A stretch of DNA of 64,000 nt from Pseudomonadales bacterium. GTDB taxonomy: Bacteria; Pseudomonadota; Gammaproteobacteria; Pseudomonadales; Azotimanducaceae. This document shows, piece after piece, positions 27,964-39,508 of this stretch (position 1 is its first letter; every line of letters starts with the position of its first letter). A program made the position numbers and the translations under genes. The stretch covers positions 496,001-560,000 of the forward strand of contig JAHCAL010000001.1 in NCBI GenBank assembly GCA_019634925.1. Reading direction: 5' to 3'. The notes beneath the pieces are model-generated. The model searched no databases, was not told the origin of the DNA, and saw only the letters and a program-made list of their open reading frames with translations.

Positions 27964-28383
27964 ATGACGATCAAGGAACAGAAGCTTCAGGAAGTGTTGC
28001 GGCGAGACCGCACGGGGTTTCTCATTGATATACATAACGCCCTCCTCGGGATCGGGCTTTCGTTCACTGCCTCCAAGGGAAGTGAAACATTGCTGTATGG
28101 ATTTCGGCATAGTGGTGATCGATGCGAAATCGCTGCCACGAGGGTGCCCGGTCCAACGGTGTTCTCCTTTCCGACGACGTTTTGGGAGCCGAGACTACAG
28201 GTTCTGAGTCGATTGCGGGAGAACTTCCAGAGAACCGAGTTGCTCTCTGTGGCAGGTCCATTTTCATCCAGTCAGTATTCCAGTGAGCAGGTTCGAGTTA
28301 CGGCAGCGACGGCCCCGCGAATCATTACATTGATTGAGCGCGAGCTATGTGCGGTGATGAAGGAAACCAGGCGTTCGGTTTGA
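27964..28383 (+). CDS. Unknown 139-residue protein
   Basis: No family recognised. A soluble protein that begins with a charged helix (EQKLQEVLRRDRTGFLIDIH) followed by alternating strands (SETLLYGFRHSGDRCEIAA, PTVFSFPTTFWEPRL) and a C-terminal helix (IITLIERELCAVMKE). A TAGGAG site precedes the ATG, two bases after the previous stop, so it belongs to the same transcript as the two genes before it. Confidence 0.68.
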   Translation: MTIKEQKLQEVLRRDRTGFLIDIHNALLGIGLSFTASKGSETLLYGFRHSGDRCEIAATRVPGPTVFSFPTTFWEPRLQVLSRLRENFQRTELLSVAGPFSSSQYSSEQVRVTAATAPRIITLIERELCAVMKETRRSV

Positions 28384-28690
28384 GCTCATCCCGAACTCTC
28401 GATCTTGGGAGCATCTTGCCTGTATAGAACAGTCTATCGGTGTCCTGCCTGAATAAGCGAGTGATTGGGGATCCTGATTTGTCAACCAGAATGCAAAGCT
28501 GAGGCTGTTGGATCAATGTCATAACTCACTCTTGCTCGGATACTGCATTCAGGATGGCGACTGAGGTGTCCAAGAGACCGCGGGAAGTCCAGGAATAGAT
28601 TGAACGTGCCGATAGAACCCGGGTCGCGCGGTTCGTTCCCCGGGCTAGTGTCGTTACCATGGGTGGTCGCTTGGGAAAGAGGAGCACAGT
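28384..28690. other. Gap before the helicase gene
   Basis: 307 bases with no gene. Short frames on both strands lack coding character. No clear terminator hairpin with a T-run is seen, so the helicase could be read from the upstream transcript or from its own promoter here. Confidence 0.5.
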
Positions 28691-31294
28691 ATGAGGATGG
28701 CGGCCGCGCTAGATGAGGCACTTGCTGAGGGTGGGTATACGATTGTAGAGGAGTTCCTTTTGTCGGGCCGGGCGCCAACCCATGTGCCCATTCCGAGGTT
28801 CTTGTTCGACTCGCGTGTAGGCATTTACCTCAATCATGTAACGAACCGTGCTGGCCCTTGGAGGCACCAGGCCGCGGCTCTTGAGGCCTTTGGAGCCGGG
28901 AACAATGTAGTGGTTTCGACCGGCACTGCATCAGGCAAGAGCCTTATTTTTCAGGGCGCTGCTTTCCATCAATTGCTGCTAGACCCTCGCGCGAAGGCCG
29001 TGGTCTTCTACCCGCTCAAAGCGTTGGCTGCTGACCAGTACCTGTCTTGGAACAAGGCCGCGGCGGCGATGGAACTTCCGAAAACCTTTGTTGGGCGCAT
29101 CGATGGCTCGGTGCCGACGAAGGAGCGAGAGGCGATCCTCGCGAGTTCCCGCGTGCTGTTGATGACGCCGGACGTCTTCCATGCATGGCTCATGTCTCGG
29201 TTGGCAAGTCCCGAGATAAAGGAATTCCTTCGCGAATTGAAACTCATAGTTCTGGACGAGGCACATACCCTAGAAGGAGTTTTTGGCAGCAATTTTGCCT
29301 TCCTTTTCCGACGACTTGTTGCGGCACGCAACGCGGTGATTCCGGTCGCGGAGCGGCAAGAACAGTTGCGAGCGATTGCGGCCACCGCAACGATATCTGA
29401 AGCAGCTGGCCACCTCTCTGCCCTTACCGGGATGGAATTCCAGGAGGTCGATGCAAGCATGGATGGCTCTCCTCAGGCTGATCGACGCTGCGTGCACTTA
29501 GCGGCACCCGCCGGGAAAGAGATGGCCATGGCCGGTGATCTGCAAGCCCGCCTTCTAAAGTCTGCTTCCCAAGGTGGTTTCGTCACCTTCGTGGATTCCC
29601 GCAAGGCAGTTGAGATGTTAGCTATGGCAAGCAACAAGGGCGCATTGAGAGACCTTGTTGGTAACCCTGCCGTTCTTCCCTACCGCGCAGGCTACGATGC
29701 GGAGGATCGCCAAGCGATTGAATCGCGATTGAAGTCGGGTGAATTGAAAGGCGTCGTATCAACCTCAGCTCTAGAGCTCGGCATAGACATCCCCCACCTT
29801 CAAGTGGGTATCAACATTGGGGCTCCCCTAACGCGCAAGAACTATCGGCAGCGCCTCGGCCGGGTAGGACGCCGTGACTCAGGCGCATTCGTGATCATTG
29901 GAGAACCAAATGCGTTCACGCGCTATGGTACGAGTTTCCGACAGTACCACGATCTCTCCGTCGAGCCTTCGTACCTCTATCTGGACAATCGCTTCATGCA
30001 GTACGCGCATGCGCGGTGCCTAGTGGATGAACTTGAGGCTGCGGGTTCCAAGGACAGGTCAGAGCTCCCCACTCGAGTGAAGTGGCCTGATGGGTTCGGC
30101 GCGGTTTTCGAATCCGCTCGACCGGGGAACGATCGCCCGCGTGAGTTCGATGCGATAGCTATGCTGGGTGGCGACGTGCCCCAACTGAACTACCCCCTGC
30201 GGAATGTTGGTGAAGTGAATTTCGCAATTGCGCAAGGGGATCAGGTCGAAGCCATGGGGGATGCGTCGCTTTCCCAAGCGATCCGGGAGTGCTACCCGGG
30301 AGCGACCTACTTTCACATGGGGCGGCCTTACAAGGTACAGTCTTGGGTCACCAGCGGATTCAGACCTCAGATAAAGGTCAAGTATGCTCCTGGTGCTATC
30401 GCTACGCGGCCTCGCGTTTCCACATGGATCAATGCCGGGCTCACGGGTAGTGATGTTATTAATGGACACTTCAGAACCAGCGCGCTGGGTTTGCTGACTG
30501 AATGCCAGATGCTAATTACGGAGAGGGTTGAGGGCTACGCTGAGGGCGATGGCGAGTACCGTCCATATAACGAGCTTCAGCAGAAGAACCCTAGCCTACG
30601 CCCGCGGATGCGCCAGTTTCGCACTACGGGAGTGCTGCTGGCGGTGGACGCTACGTGGTTCCGGGAGGCTGCGAACAAGAGATTTTTTGCCGAAAGGCTG
30701 ACCGAGATTTTCTGTCGCGAATACAGTGTGTTGCCGCAGGACGTCGGTTCTGCATCTACTAACGTCGCTGTAAACACCGTTGATGGTCATAAGCCGAGAT
30801 CGGACTGCATTGTGCTGTTTGACCAAACTTATGGCAGCCTTAGGCTTACCGAGCGAGTCTACTCTGAATTCAAGCACCTTCTGCGGCGAATGGAAGTTGC
30901 CGTGGATTCCGAGCGTGGCGGAGACGCGGCGTACTACGGAGATTTCTTGACGAAACTGGGCGAGTTCTACGATAGCTTGAAGTCCCTTGATCCTTTTGAT
31001 TTGTCGTCCACTGCCGAGGAGCCGCGAGGCATCATTCGCGTCTTTTCGCCTGGTTCTACGGTTGGTTATCGTGAAGAAGGCGTCTTGTTCACCGCCGTGG
31101 AGGTGGTCGCGCCAACCATCATGCCAGCCGATCGCGAGCTCTGGTATCAGGTCAGGTGTCCACCAAAAGGCCCTGGGGCCGCTCCTGCGAAGCGTTGGAT
31201 CAACTCCCAGTTCCTAGAGCCATCCGCGGATCATGGCGAGTGGTCGTATTCGCTGTGGAATCCGGACACCGACGAGTATGTCGAAAGGGACTGA
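28691..31294 (+). CDS. DEAH-box superfamily 2 helicase, Lhr/Hrq1/MrfA-like
   Basis: An 867-residue helicase. Motif I is STGTASGKS (76-84), motif II LIVLDEAH (185-192), motif III ATATIS, motif V STSALELGIDIPHL and motif VI RLGRVGRRD. The inserts DGSVPTKEREAILASSRVLL and TPDVFHAWLM match the Hrq1/YprA (MrfA) clade, whose members repair or unwind damaged DNA. MrfA proteins carry a C-terminal cysteine cluster (DUF1998); here the seven cysteines are scattered and the last 300 residues are unlike it. Related helicases serve several defence systems. GAGGAG precedes the ATG. It lies behind three unknown genes, with the OLD nuclease further upstream. Confidence 0.82.
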   Translation: MRMAAALDEALAEGGYTIVEEFLLSGRAPTHVPIPRFLFDSRVGIYLNHVTNRAGPWRHQAAALEAFGAGNNVVVSTGTASGKSLIFQGAAFHQLLLDPRAKAVVFYPLKALAADQYLSWNKAAAAMELPKTFVGRIDGSVPTKEREAILASSRVLLMTPDVFHAWLMSRLASPEIKEFLRELKLIVLDEAHTLEGVFGSNFAFLFRRLVAARNAVIPVAERQEQLRAIAATATISEAAGHLSALTGMEFQEVDASMDGSPQADRRCVHLAAPAGKEMAMAGDLQARLLKSASQGGFVTFVDSRKAVEMLAMASNKGALRDLVGNPAVLPYRAGYDAEDRQAIESRLKSGELKGVVSTSALELGIDIPHLQVGINIGAPLTRKNYRQRLGRVGRRDSGAFVIIGEPNAFTRYGTSFRQYHDLSVEPSYLYLDNRFMQYAHARCLVDELEAAGSKDRSELPTRVKWPDGFGAVFESARPGNDRPREFDAIAMLGGDVPQLNYPLRNVGEVNFAIAQGDQVEAMGDASLSQAIRECYPGATYFHMGRPYKVQSWVTSGFRPQIKVKYAPGAIATRPRVSTWINAGLTGSDVINGHFRTSALGLLTECQMLITERVEGYAEGDGEYRPYNELQQKNPSLRPRMRQFRTTGVLLAVDATWFREAANKRFFAERLTEIFCREYSVLPQDVGSASTNVAVNTVDGHKPRSDCIVLFDQTYGSLRLTERVYSEFKHLLRRMEVAVDSERGGDAAYYGDFLTKLGEFYDSLKSLDPFDLSSTAEEPRGIIRVFSPGSTVGYREEGVLFTAVEVVAPTIMPADRELWYQVRCPPKGPGAAPAKRWINSQFLEPSADHGEWSYSLWNPDTDEYVERD

Positions 31295-31821
31295 GGTCAG
31301 GGGGCGCGTTCGAATCGTCCCGGGGAGTCAGGTCCCTAAACTCGGAACTAGCCCCAAGACTGATTCTCATGCGGTATCGGTAGGTTTCGCATTGACTCGA
31401 GAATCGCGCGAGCATCGGGCGAAGGCGCAATGCACATGGTTCGATATGAGTCCAGCCAGGGGAGCCAAATCCCGATCGACCTCAGCACCGAGCCAGCCAC
31501 CGCGTCCGGTTGGCCATGCGAGCCACCCTCACGCCTCGACTTGAGTCTGTGCTGCTGCACCGCGCACGACGCAAGTGCGAAGCGCGCAGTTTAGGTGCAC
31601 GATGCGCGCACCCGTCAGGCACCTCGCAAGGCCAAGCGACTGATTTGCTTCGCCTTTGCTTCGTGTCAGAAATTTGGCGTGTCATTTGCTATCCCCTCTC
31701 TCAACCGTCGCAACGCGACGGCAGACAGTCGATCGGTAACGTAGCACAGCGGTGAGACTAGAACGTCTTGCGTCTTGTGAGCGTATGGACGCCATGGGTG
31801 CCCGCGCCAAAGGAGAGAATG
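31295..31821. other. Mosaic gap holding copy A of the 99-bp segment
   Basis: 527 bases between the helicase and the formamidase. It contains copy A of the duplicated segment (31429-31527), and a minus-strand frame of 70 codons (31348-31560) whose middle is the conserved peptide. The rest has no gene that I can support. AGGAGAG at 31811 is the ribosome-binding site of the next gene. Confidence 0.55.
31429..31527 (-). repeat. Duplicated 99-bp segment, copy A (coding-like on minus strand)
   Basis: About 80 percent of positions match copy B at 34437-34535, in the same orientation. On the minus strand both copies read, in frame, PDAVxGSxLRSIGIWLP and then DxYRTxCIAP (x = different residues). In copy A the frame goes on for another two dozen residues to a stop at 31348. 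Many of the changes keep or conserve the amino acid, so this looks like a diverged duplicated gene piece rather than noncoding DNA. I cannot name the family. Confidence 0.75.
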
Positions 31822-33114
31822 ATGAGCTTCAAGATTCGAATAACACAGGAGCCTGACCGGACGCACCGCTTGGGAAGCGGCCTGCTCGTGATCGCGCTGA
31901 GTGCAGCGATGGCCTGTATGCCAGCAGCAGCCGAAGGCCCGCCAAAGAGCATCCCAAAGAGCATCAAGGGTGCCGCGGCCTCAGCGAAGGTCACCCATCA
32001 TCTGAGGTCCACGCCTGAGACGACCAACCTGGGCGGATTCATCATCGATTCCCCCTCCGTGCTCGACATCAAGTCGGGAGACGTCGTCCGCGTGGACGTC
32101 ATCAACCAGTCGGGCGCCACAAACGCGACCTACGATCCGGTCACGTACTTCGGCGCCTTCGGCGTCGAGCCCTGGGAGGTGCTCCCGGATGCTATCGACT
32201 TCTGGAACAGTCTCCCGACGAAGGTCCGCTACGGGCCCCACATCCTGACGGGCCCGATCTACATCGAGGGTGCGGAGCCAGGCGATACAATCGAGCTCCA
32301 GATCCTCGACGTGTACCAGCGCGTGCCGTACGGGCTGAACAACACGGCGCCGCAGGGCGGTGTGCTGAGCACAACCTATCCGGGCTACCGCCCGGGCGAC
32401 GAGCCGCTCGACATCGAGCCGGTTCCCCCCGGCGCGCCGGCCGGCGTCTTCCCGGACGTTCGGCAGCATCTCTACCGCACCGCGAAGGTGAAAGGCGTGG
32501 ACGTGGCGCTCTTCTCGGACAATATCCACGTGCCGCTGCGCCCCTTCTTCGGCGTCATGGGCGTGGCGCCGCCGACCGGCCAGTTCATCGGCAACACTGA
32601 GGACTCGCCGCCGCCGGCCACCGGCGTCCAGAGCTCGACACAGCCCTGGAACTTCGGCGGGAACATCGATAGCCACGTCCTTCGCAAGGGGGCCAAGGTC
32701 TACTTCCCGGTGTTCCAGTCGGGCGCGCAATTCTTCTTCGGCGATACCCACTCGGTGCAGGGAGATGGCGAAGTCAGCGGTACGGCCCTCGAGCATTCGC
32801 TCGCAGGCGTCTTCAGGTTCGTGCTCCACAAGAACACGGGCCAGGAGTGGCCGTGGGCCGAGAATGAGGACCACTACATCCTGATGGGCTTCCACTGGGA
32901 TCTCGATCGGGCGATGCGCAACGCCACGATCGAGACTATCAAGTTCCTCAACCAGAAGATGGGCTTGACCGACGCGAAGGCCTTCTCCCTGGCGAGCATC
33001 GGCGTCGACTTCGTCAACAGCGAAGTCGTTGACCGGACCCAGGTCGTCTCGGCCTTCGTTCCGAAGCGGTACTTTCTGGAGAGACCGGCTTCGGTGGTAC
33101 GCGCCCCGGAGTAG
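31822..33114 (+). CDS. Secreted acetamidase/formamidase family protein
   Basis: A 430-residue protein of the FmdA/AmdA family, which hydrolyses formamide or acetamide to ammonia and the acid. Diagnostic stretches are TGPIYIEGAEPGDTIELQIL, FGVMGVAPPTG, NFGGNIDSHVLRKGAKVYFP and FGDTHSVQGDGEVSGTALEH. Unlike the usual cytoplasmic enzyme it starts with a signal peptide (core LLVIALSAAMACMPAAAEG), so it is exported. The second of two adjacent ATGs is best spaced from AGGAG. G+C and codon use rise again here compared with the helicase. It lies between the two copies of the 99-bp segment. Confidence 0.85.
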   Translation: MSFKIRITQEPDRTHRLGSGLLVIALSAAMACMPAAAEGPPKSIPKSIKGAAASAKVTHHLRSTPETTNLGGFIIDSPSVLDIKSGDVVRVDVINQSGATNATYDPVTYFGAFGVEPWEVLPDAIDFWNSLPTKVRYGPHILTGPIYIEGAEPGDTIELQILDVYQRVPYGLNNTAPQGGVLSTTYPGYRPGDEPLDIEPVPPGAPAGVFPDVRQHLYRTAKVKGVDVALFSDNIHVPLRPFFGVMGVAPPTGQFIGNTEDSPPPATGVQSSTQPWNFGGNIDSHVLRKGAKVYFPVFQSGAQFFFGDTHSVQGDGEVSGTALEHSLAGVFRFVLHKNTGQEWPWAENEDHYILMGFHWDLDRAMRNATIETIKFLNQKMGLTDAKAFSLASIGVDFVNSEVVDRTQVVSAFVPKRYFLERPASVVRAPE

Positions 33115-33141
33115 GGTGCCAGGTGCCTTAACCTAATGGCG

Positions 33142-33174
33142 GAGGCCGGGGTTGGATCTACCAGCCCCGGCCTC
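33142..33174. terminator. Strong stem-loop after the formamidase gene
   Basis: GAGGCCGGGG and CCCCGGCCTC pair perfectly over ten bases, extended by TTGG/CCAG to 14 pairs around a five-base ATCTA loop. It starts 27 bases after the stop codon. No T-run follows, so it may be a transcript-stabilising hairpin or a weak terminator. Confidence 0.6.
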
Positions 33175-33191
33175 TGCGGCAGGATGAATTC

Positions 33192-33782
33192 ATGAAGCGC
33201 CCCGACCTCTCAAAGCACGTGATCCTGTGTACCCTGTCCTTGTTGGCGATGGCCTGCAGCACGGCGCAGTCCCGCCCGGTCACCTCGCCTTCGAACGAGT
33301 CGGAGGCCGGCTCGACGATCAAGATCGCCGTCGTTCCGTTCGGTCTCGCCACGGGGACCAGCACCCCTCCCTACGACGTCGCCGAGATCATTCGCACGGA
33401 TCTCGAGACGCGCAGCGACCTCACAACGATCGCAGTCGCCGATCTGCCGGCCAGGCCGACCCGCCTGCGCGAGGTGGATTTCGAGACCTGGCGCAGCGCG
33501 GAGGCAAAGTACCTCGTCGTCGGTCTCGTGGCCGGTGTGCACGACGGAGGTCACGAGGTCGAGTTCTGGCTCATCGATCCCCGAAAAGAGACGACGCTGG
33601 TCGGCTACATGATACCCAGCGCACCCGATGCGCTCGCGGTGACGGCTCACCAGATCGCGGATCTCATCCTTGAGAAGCTGGACCGGCGCGACGCGGCGGA
33701 CACTCCCCGGGTCGCCCGAGCGCCGAGCGCGACGGACGAAAAGGGAAGTCCGACTCCGTACGTAAGCTCCCCCGTCGAGTAG
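33192..33782 (+). CDS. TolB N-terminal-domain-like lipoprotein
   Basis: A 196-residue protein. It begins with a signal sequence and a possible lipobox (LLAMAC, Cys22). The following part resembles the N-terminal domain of TolB: KIAVVPFG, DVAEIIRTDLETRSDL, EVDFETWRSAEAKYLVVGLV, EVEFWLIDPRKETTLVGYM and AVTAHQIADLILEKL. The beta-propeller of full TolB is missing, so it cannot replace TolB; such stand-alone domains may sense or bind envelope partners. It lies behind the formamidase, with the stem-loop between. Confidence 0.7.
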   Translation: MKRPDLSKHVILCTLSLLAMACSTAQSRPVTSPSNESEAGSTIKIAVVPFGLATGTSTPPYDVAEIIRTDLETRSDLTTIAVADLPARPTRLREVDFETWRSAEAKYLVVGLVAGVHDGGHEVEFWLIDPRKETTLVGYMIPSAPDALAVTAHQIADLILEKLDRRDAADTPRVARAPSATDEKGSPTPYVSSPVE

Positions 33783-33956
33783 ACAGTTCGAAACTGGAGT
33801 TCCGGGTCGCGAGCACGAGCTCACGGTCGCTCCCATTGAAGCGCTAGTTGTAGGCATTCTGATCAGGTTTGCCAGGCTGGATGTGGCGGGGTTAGATGCC
33901 CTGCTGTTTGCACCAGTCCGTGAACACCTGACTCGTCAGCTCAGGGCCGGGCGCAG

Positions 33957-34136
33957 TTGGAGAAGAAGATCCCTCGTCATAATCCCAAGGCCGCCCATGG
34001 CCGCCATCCGTATCCGCTGTCGGTCATGCTGCGGATTCATTGCGTGTAGCTGTTTTATGACCTCGGCGATCCGGCGATGGAGGATATGCTCTACGAGATC
34101 GACTCTGTGCTCCGGTTCGTCGGATTGAAGATCACA
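33957..34136 (+). pseudogene. IS5-type transposase remnant
   Basis: Reading from 33957, the frame gives EKKIPRHNPKAAHGRHPYPL, then SVMLRIHCV, a TAG stop, and LFYDLGDPAMEDMLYEIDS. This matches the N-terminal part of IS5 family transposases (PKxxxGRxPYPLxxMLRIHxLQQWYxLSDPAMEExLYD). Only about 60 codons remain, with an internal stop and no catalytic DDE region, so it is a dead fragment. It shows that the 33.8-34.6 kb stretch was shaped by insertions. Confidence 0.85.
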
Positions 34137-34396
34137 GGCCCCTTCTTGACTCGAGGGCTCCCATCATCGAAAACAGCGCCAACACCTCCGGCGACGCTGG
34201 CAACGCCGAGGATCAGGCTTCCCTTGAATACTCTGCCACCAACCCAAGCGAGGGCTGCAGAAGTAAAGGCCGCGCCACTTCTCTCGTACCAGTTGGTATC
34301 TGACAGCGGTGCTCGCGAACGCTTGAACTCATCAACTGCTCTCGTAGCCATCGCCGCGGCCTTCGCGCCGCCTCTTTTGGCAGCTCGCCGCAACAC
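34091..34396 (-). CDS. Possible truncated small membrane protein
   Basis: A 101-codon frame. Residues 41-77 include two glycine/alanine-rich hydrophobic runs (AAFTSAALAWVGGRVFKGSL, LGVASVAGGVGAVF), like glycine-zipper membrane proteins. The last 15 or so codons run into the IS5 remnant on the other strand, so the original C-terminus seems to have been replaced when the remnant arrived. No ribosome-binding site stands out. It may be a relic; confidence is low. Confidence 0.3.
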   Translation of the reverse strand: MLRRAAKRGGAKAAAMATRAVDEFKRSRAPLSDTNWYERSGAAFTSAALAWVGGRVFKGSLILGVASVAGGVGAVFDDGSPRVKKGPVIFNPTNRSTESIS

Positions 34397-34436
34397 CGAG
34401 GACGTCTGCAGAGCAACCTGCCTCGCGCGCTGGAGC

Positions 34437-34535
34437 GATGCAGAAGGTTCGATATGCGTCCACGATGGGGAGCCAAATCCCGATCGACCTCAGCGACGAG
34501 CCAGTCACGGCGTCCGGTTCGCGTTGCGAGCACCT
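34437..34535 (-). repeat. Duplicated 99-bp segment, copy B (coding-like on minus strand)
   Basis: Second copy of the segment at 31429-31527, same orientation. The minus-strand reading keeps PDAVTGSSLRSIGIWLP and DAYRTFCIAP. After this the two copies diverge: copy B continues into another sequence that ends at 34332. It lies 33 bases from the end of the RND gene. The stretch 33783-34568 as a whole contains only this, the IS5 remnant and the doubtful membrane ORF. Confidence 0.75.
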
Positions 34536-34568
34536 GTCGGCTGCTCGCAAGACGCGAATCCGTGGTGC

Positions 34569-37798
<3,230 letters not shown>

Positions 37799-37802
<4 letters not shown>

Positions 37803-38896
37803 GACGCGTCCCCGCCCGGCGTCTGCTGCTTGTAGGCGATCCCTGCTTCGATCGGGTCGACCGCGACCCGGTCGCCCGGAGCCAGGCCGGCCAGCACGGG
37901 CACGCGTCCGTCGCGGGTCGGTGTGCCGACCCGCAGGTGGCGCAGGCTCACCCGTTCGCCCGCGTCTACGATGTATGCCGCCGTCAGTTCGCCGCGCCGG
38001 ACCAGTGCGCGTTCGGGAATCAACACACGCGTCTCCTCGCCGCTGACGAAGGCGACCTTGGCCAGGGTGCCCGGGTATACGCCGTGATCGCCTTCGGGCA
38101 GGTTCACCAGCACCCGGAAGGTATGCGTGGTGGCGTCGGCCCGGGGTGGAATGCGCAAGGCGTCGGCGGCGATCGAGCCGTCGTCGGGCAGCAGGATACG
38201 CGCCTGGGCGTGGCGTCGTAGCGGCCCGATGTGCTGCTGCGGAATGTCGACCACCACGCGCAGGTGTTCGAGCGACAGGCCGGTCATGAGCGGCGAGCCC
38301 GCTGCCACCGTTTCGCCGAGCCGGACATGGCGTTCCACCACGGTACCGGCGTACGGCGCGCGGATCTCGGTGTAGCCGAGGTTTTCCTCGGCCTCGGCCA
38401 GGGCGGCGCGGGTGGAATCCACGCGGGCGCGTGCCGAGTCGAGGTCGGCGGTGGCGCGGTCCATGTCCGCGCGGGACACCAGCTGCCGCTCGAAGATGCC
38501 GCGGGTACGGTCGTAGGCGACCTGGGCCTCGGCGAGCCGCGCACGCGCCTCCGCCACCGCGCCGCGCGCGGCTTCCACGCGGGCGCGCTGTTCCGTGTCG
38601 GTCAGGCGGACGATGAGTTCGCCCTTGGGGACGAAGTCGCCGACGTCGAAGGGCAGCGCGGTCACGCGGCCGCCGGTCTGCGCGGCGACCGTGGATTCAT
38701 TGACGGCCTCGACGATGCCGTCGAACAGGGTCTCCCGCGGTACGGCTGCCTGGGTGGCCTCGACCGTCGCCAGGCTGCCGCCGGCTGCCGCCAGCACGCG
38801 CGTTGCGGGCGCCTCGCCGCCGCAGCCGGCGAGCAGCAGCGCGCTCAGCATGGCCGCCGCGGCGCGCGGCCCGGCATGCTGCCGGCGAGCCGTCAT
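37799..38896 (-). CDS. RND periplasmic adaptor (membrane fusion protein)
   Basis: A 365-residue HlyD-family adaptor. The signal ends in a lipobox (ALLLAGC, Cys25), so it is anchored to the inner membrane by lipid. A lipoyl-like half ([20 protein letters not shown]) is followed by a coiled-coil hairpin (about residues 95-150, rich in Ala, Arg and Glu), the matching half-motif [20 protein letters not shown], a beta-barrel and a membrane-proximal domain. It links the RND pump with an outer-membrane channel. Four-base overlaps on both sides (DUF2892 gene and pump) show one operon. Confidence 0.92.
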
Positions 38897-39138
38897 GAGC
38901 GGGTGCCGTCGCCGAATGCCGGTCCGGGCCGTACGCCGAGCCTGGCCAGGATCGTCGCCAGCGGGCAGAAACCCGTGAACGAAGACTGCAGCAGGTTGGC
39001 GCCGACGAATGCGGTGAGCCAGAGCCAGTACATGCTGTGCAACTGGGACAGCAGCAGCGAGACCAGCACCATGGCGCCGGCCACCCGGACCACCCAGCGG
39101 TCGATGTTGCCTGCGCCGTCCGTCGACTTCGTGTTCAT
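38893..39138 (-). CDS. DUF2892 (YgaP-like) membrane protein
   Basis: An 81-residue protein with the DUF2892 pattern: [20 protein letters not shown], then [20 protein letters not shown] and [10 protein letters not shown]. Two membrane spans are predicted. The domain occurs alone or fused to rhodanese (as in YgaP) and is frequent in sulfide- and persulfide-related operons. I start it at the ATG ending at 39138, with AGGAG eight bases before; a longer frame overlaps the repressor gene. Role unknown, but the setting fits sulfur-compound transport or sensing. Confidence 0.85.
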   Translation of the reverse strand: MNTKSTDGAGNIDRWVVRVAGAMVLVSLLLSQLHSMYWLWLTAFVGANLLQSSFTGFCPLATILARLGVRPGPAFGDGTRS

Positions 39139-39142
39139 GGAA

Positions 39143-39508
39143 TCATCTCCTGCCTCGCGGCGAATGTTTCGGCTCGGGTCTGCGTCCGGACGGCGCACGG
39201 CAGAAGTGGTTCTGCAGGACGCCGATCACGTCCATGGCGGGCCCTTCGGCTACCCGGTAGTACACCGTCTGGGCCTGCCGCCGGGTGCGGACCAGGCCGT
39301 CGTGCCGCAGCACCTTGAGATGCTGCGAGAGCGCCGACTGGGACATCGGTATGTGCTCGTTCAGCGCGCCTACCGAGAGTTCGCCCCCATCCAGTACGCA
39401 CAGAATCTGCAGCCGTACCGGATTGGCCAGCGCGCGCAGCAGTTTCGCCGCGGCATCGACGTGTTCGGTCAGCGCATCAGGCTCGGACTTCCGCAGCGGA
39501 GCCGCCAT
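39143..39508 (-). CDS. ArsR family repressor, BigR/SqrR-like
   Basis: A 121-residue winged-helix repressor. The recognition helix region is [20 protein letters not shown], followed by the wing [11 protein letters not shown]. Two cysteines, Cys37 ([15 protein letters not shown]) and Cys103 (NHFC), are 66 residues apart, exactly as in BigR (42/108) and SqrR (41/107), where they form a polysulfide bridge on exposure to persulfide and release DNA. The arsenic-type CxC motif is absent. It heads the operon with DUF2892, adaptor and pump and is divergent from sqr, so it likely controls both sides. Confidence 0.85.
   Translation of the reverse strand: MAAPLRKSEPDALTEHVDAAAKLLRALANPVRLQILCVLDGGELSVGALNEHIPMSQSALSQHLKVLRHDGLVRTRRQAQTVYYRVAEGPAMDVIGVLQNHFCRAPSGRRPEPKHSPRGRR

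Noticed and set aside
23961..31294. Gabija, DISARM, Hachiman or Druantia system
   Set aside because: The OLD protein lacks a UvrD-like partner, the helicase lacks the DUF1998 signature, and no methylase, PLD or DUF1837-type partner could be recognised. I leave the module unnamed.
31300..31332. A stretch with GTTCGAATC resembling the 3' end of a tRNA, right after the helicase
   Set aside because: The T-stem does not pair properly and the acceptor does not match the tRNA-Asn at 22697, so I do not call it an attachment site.
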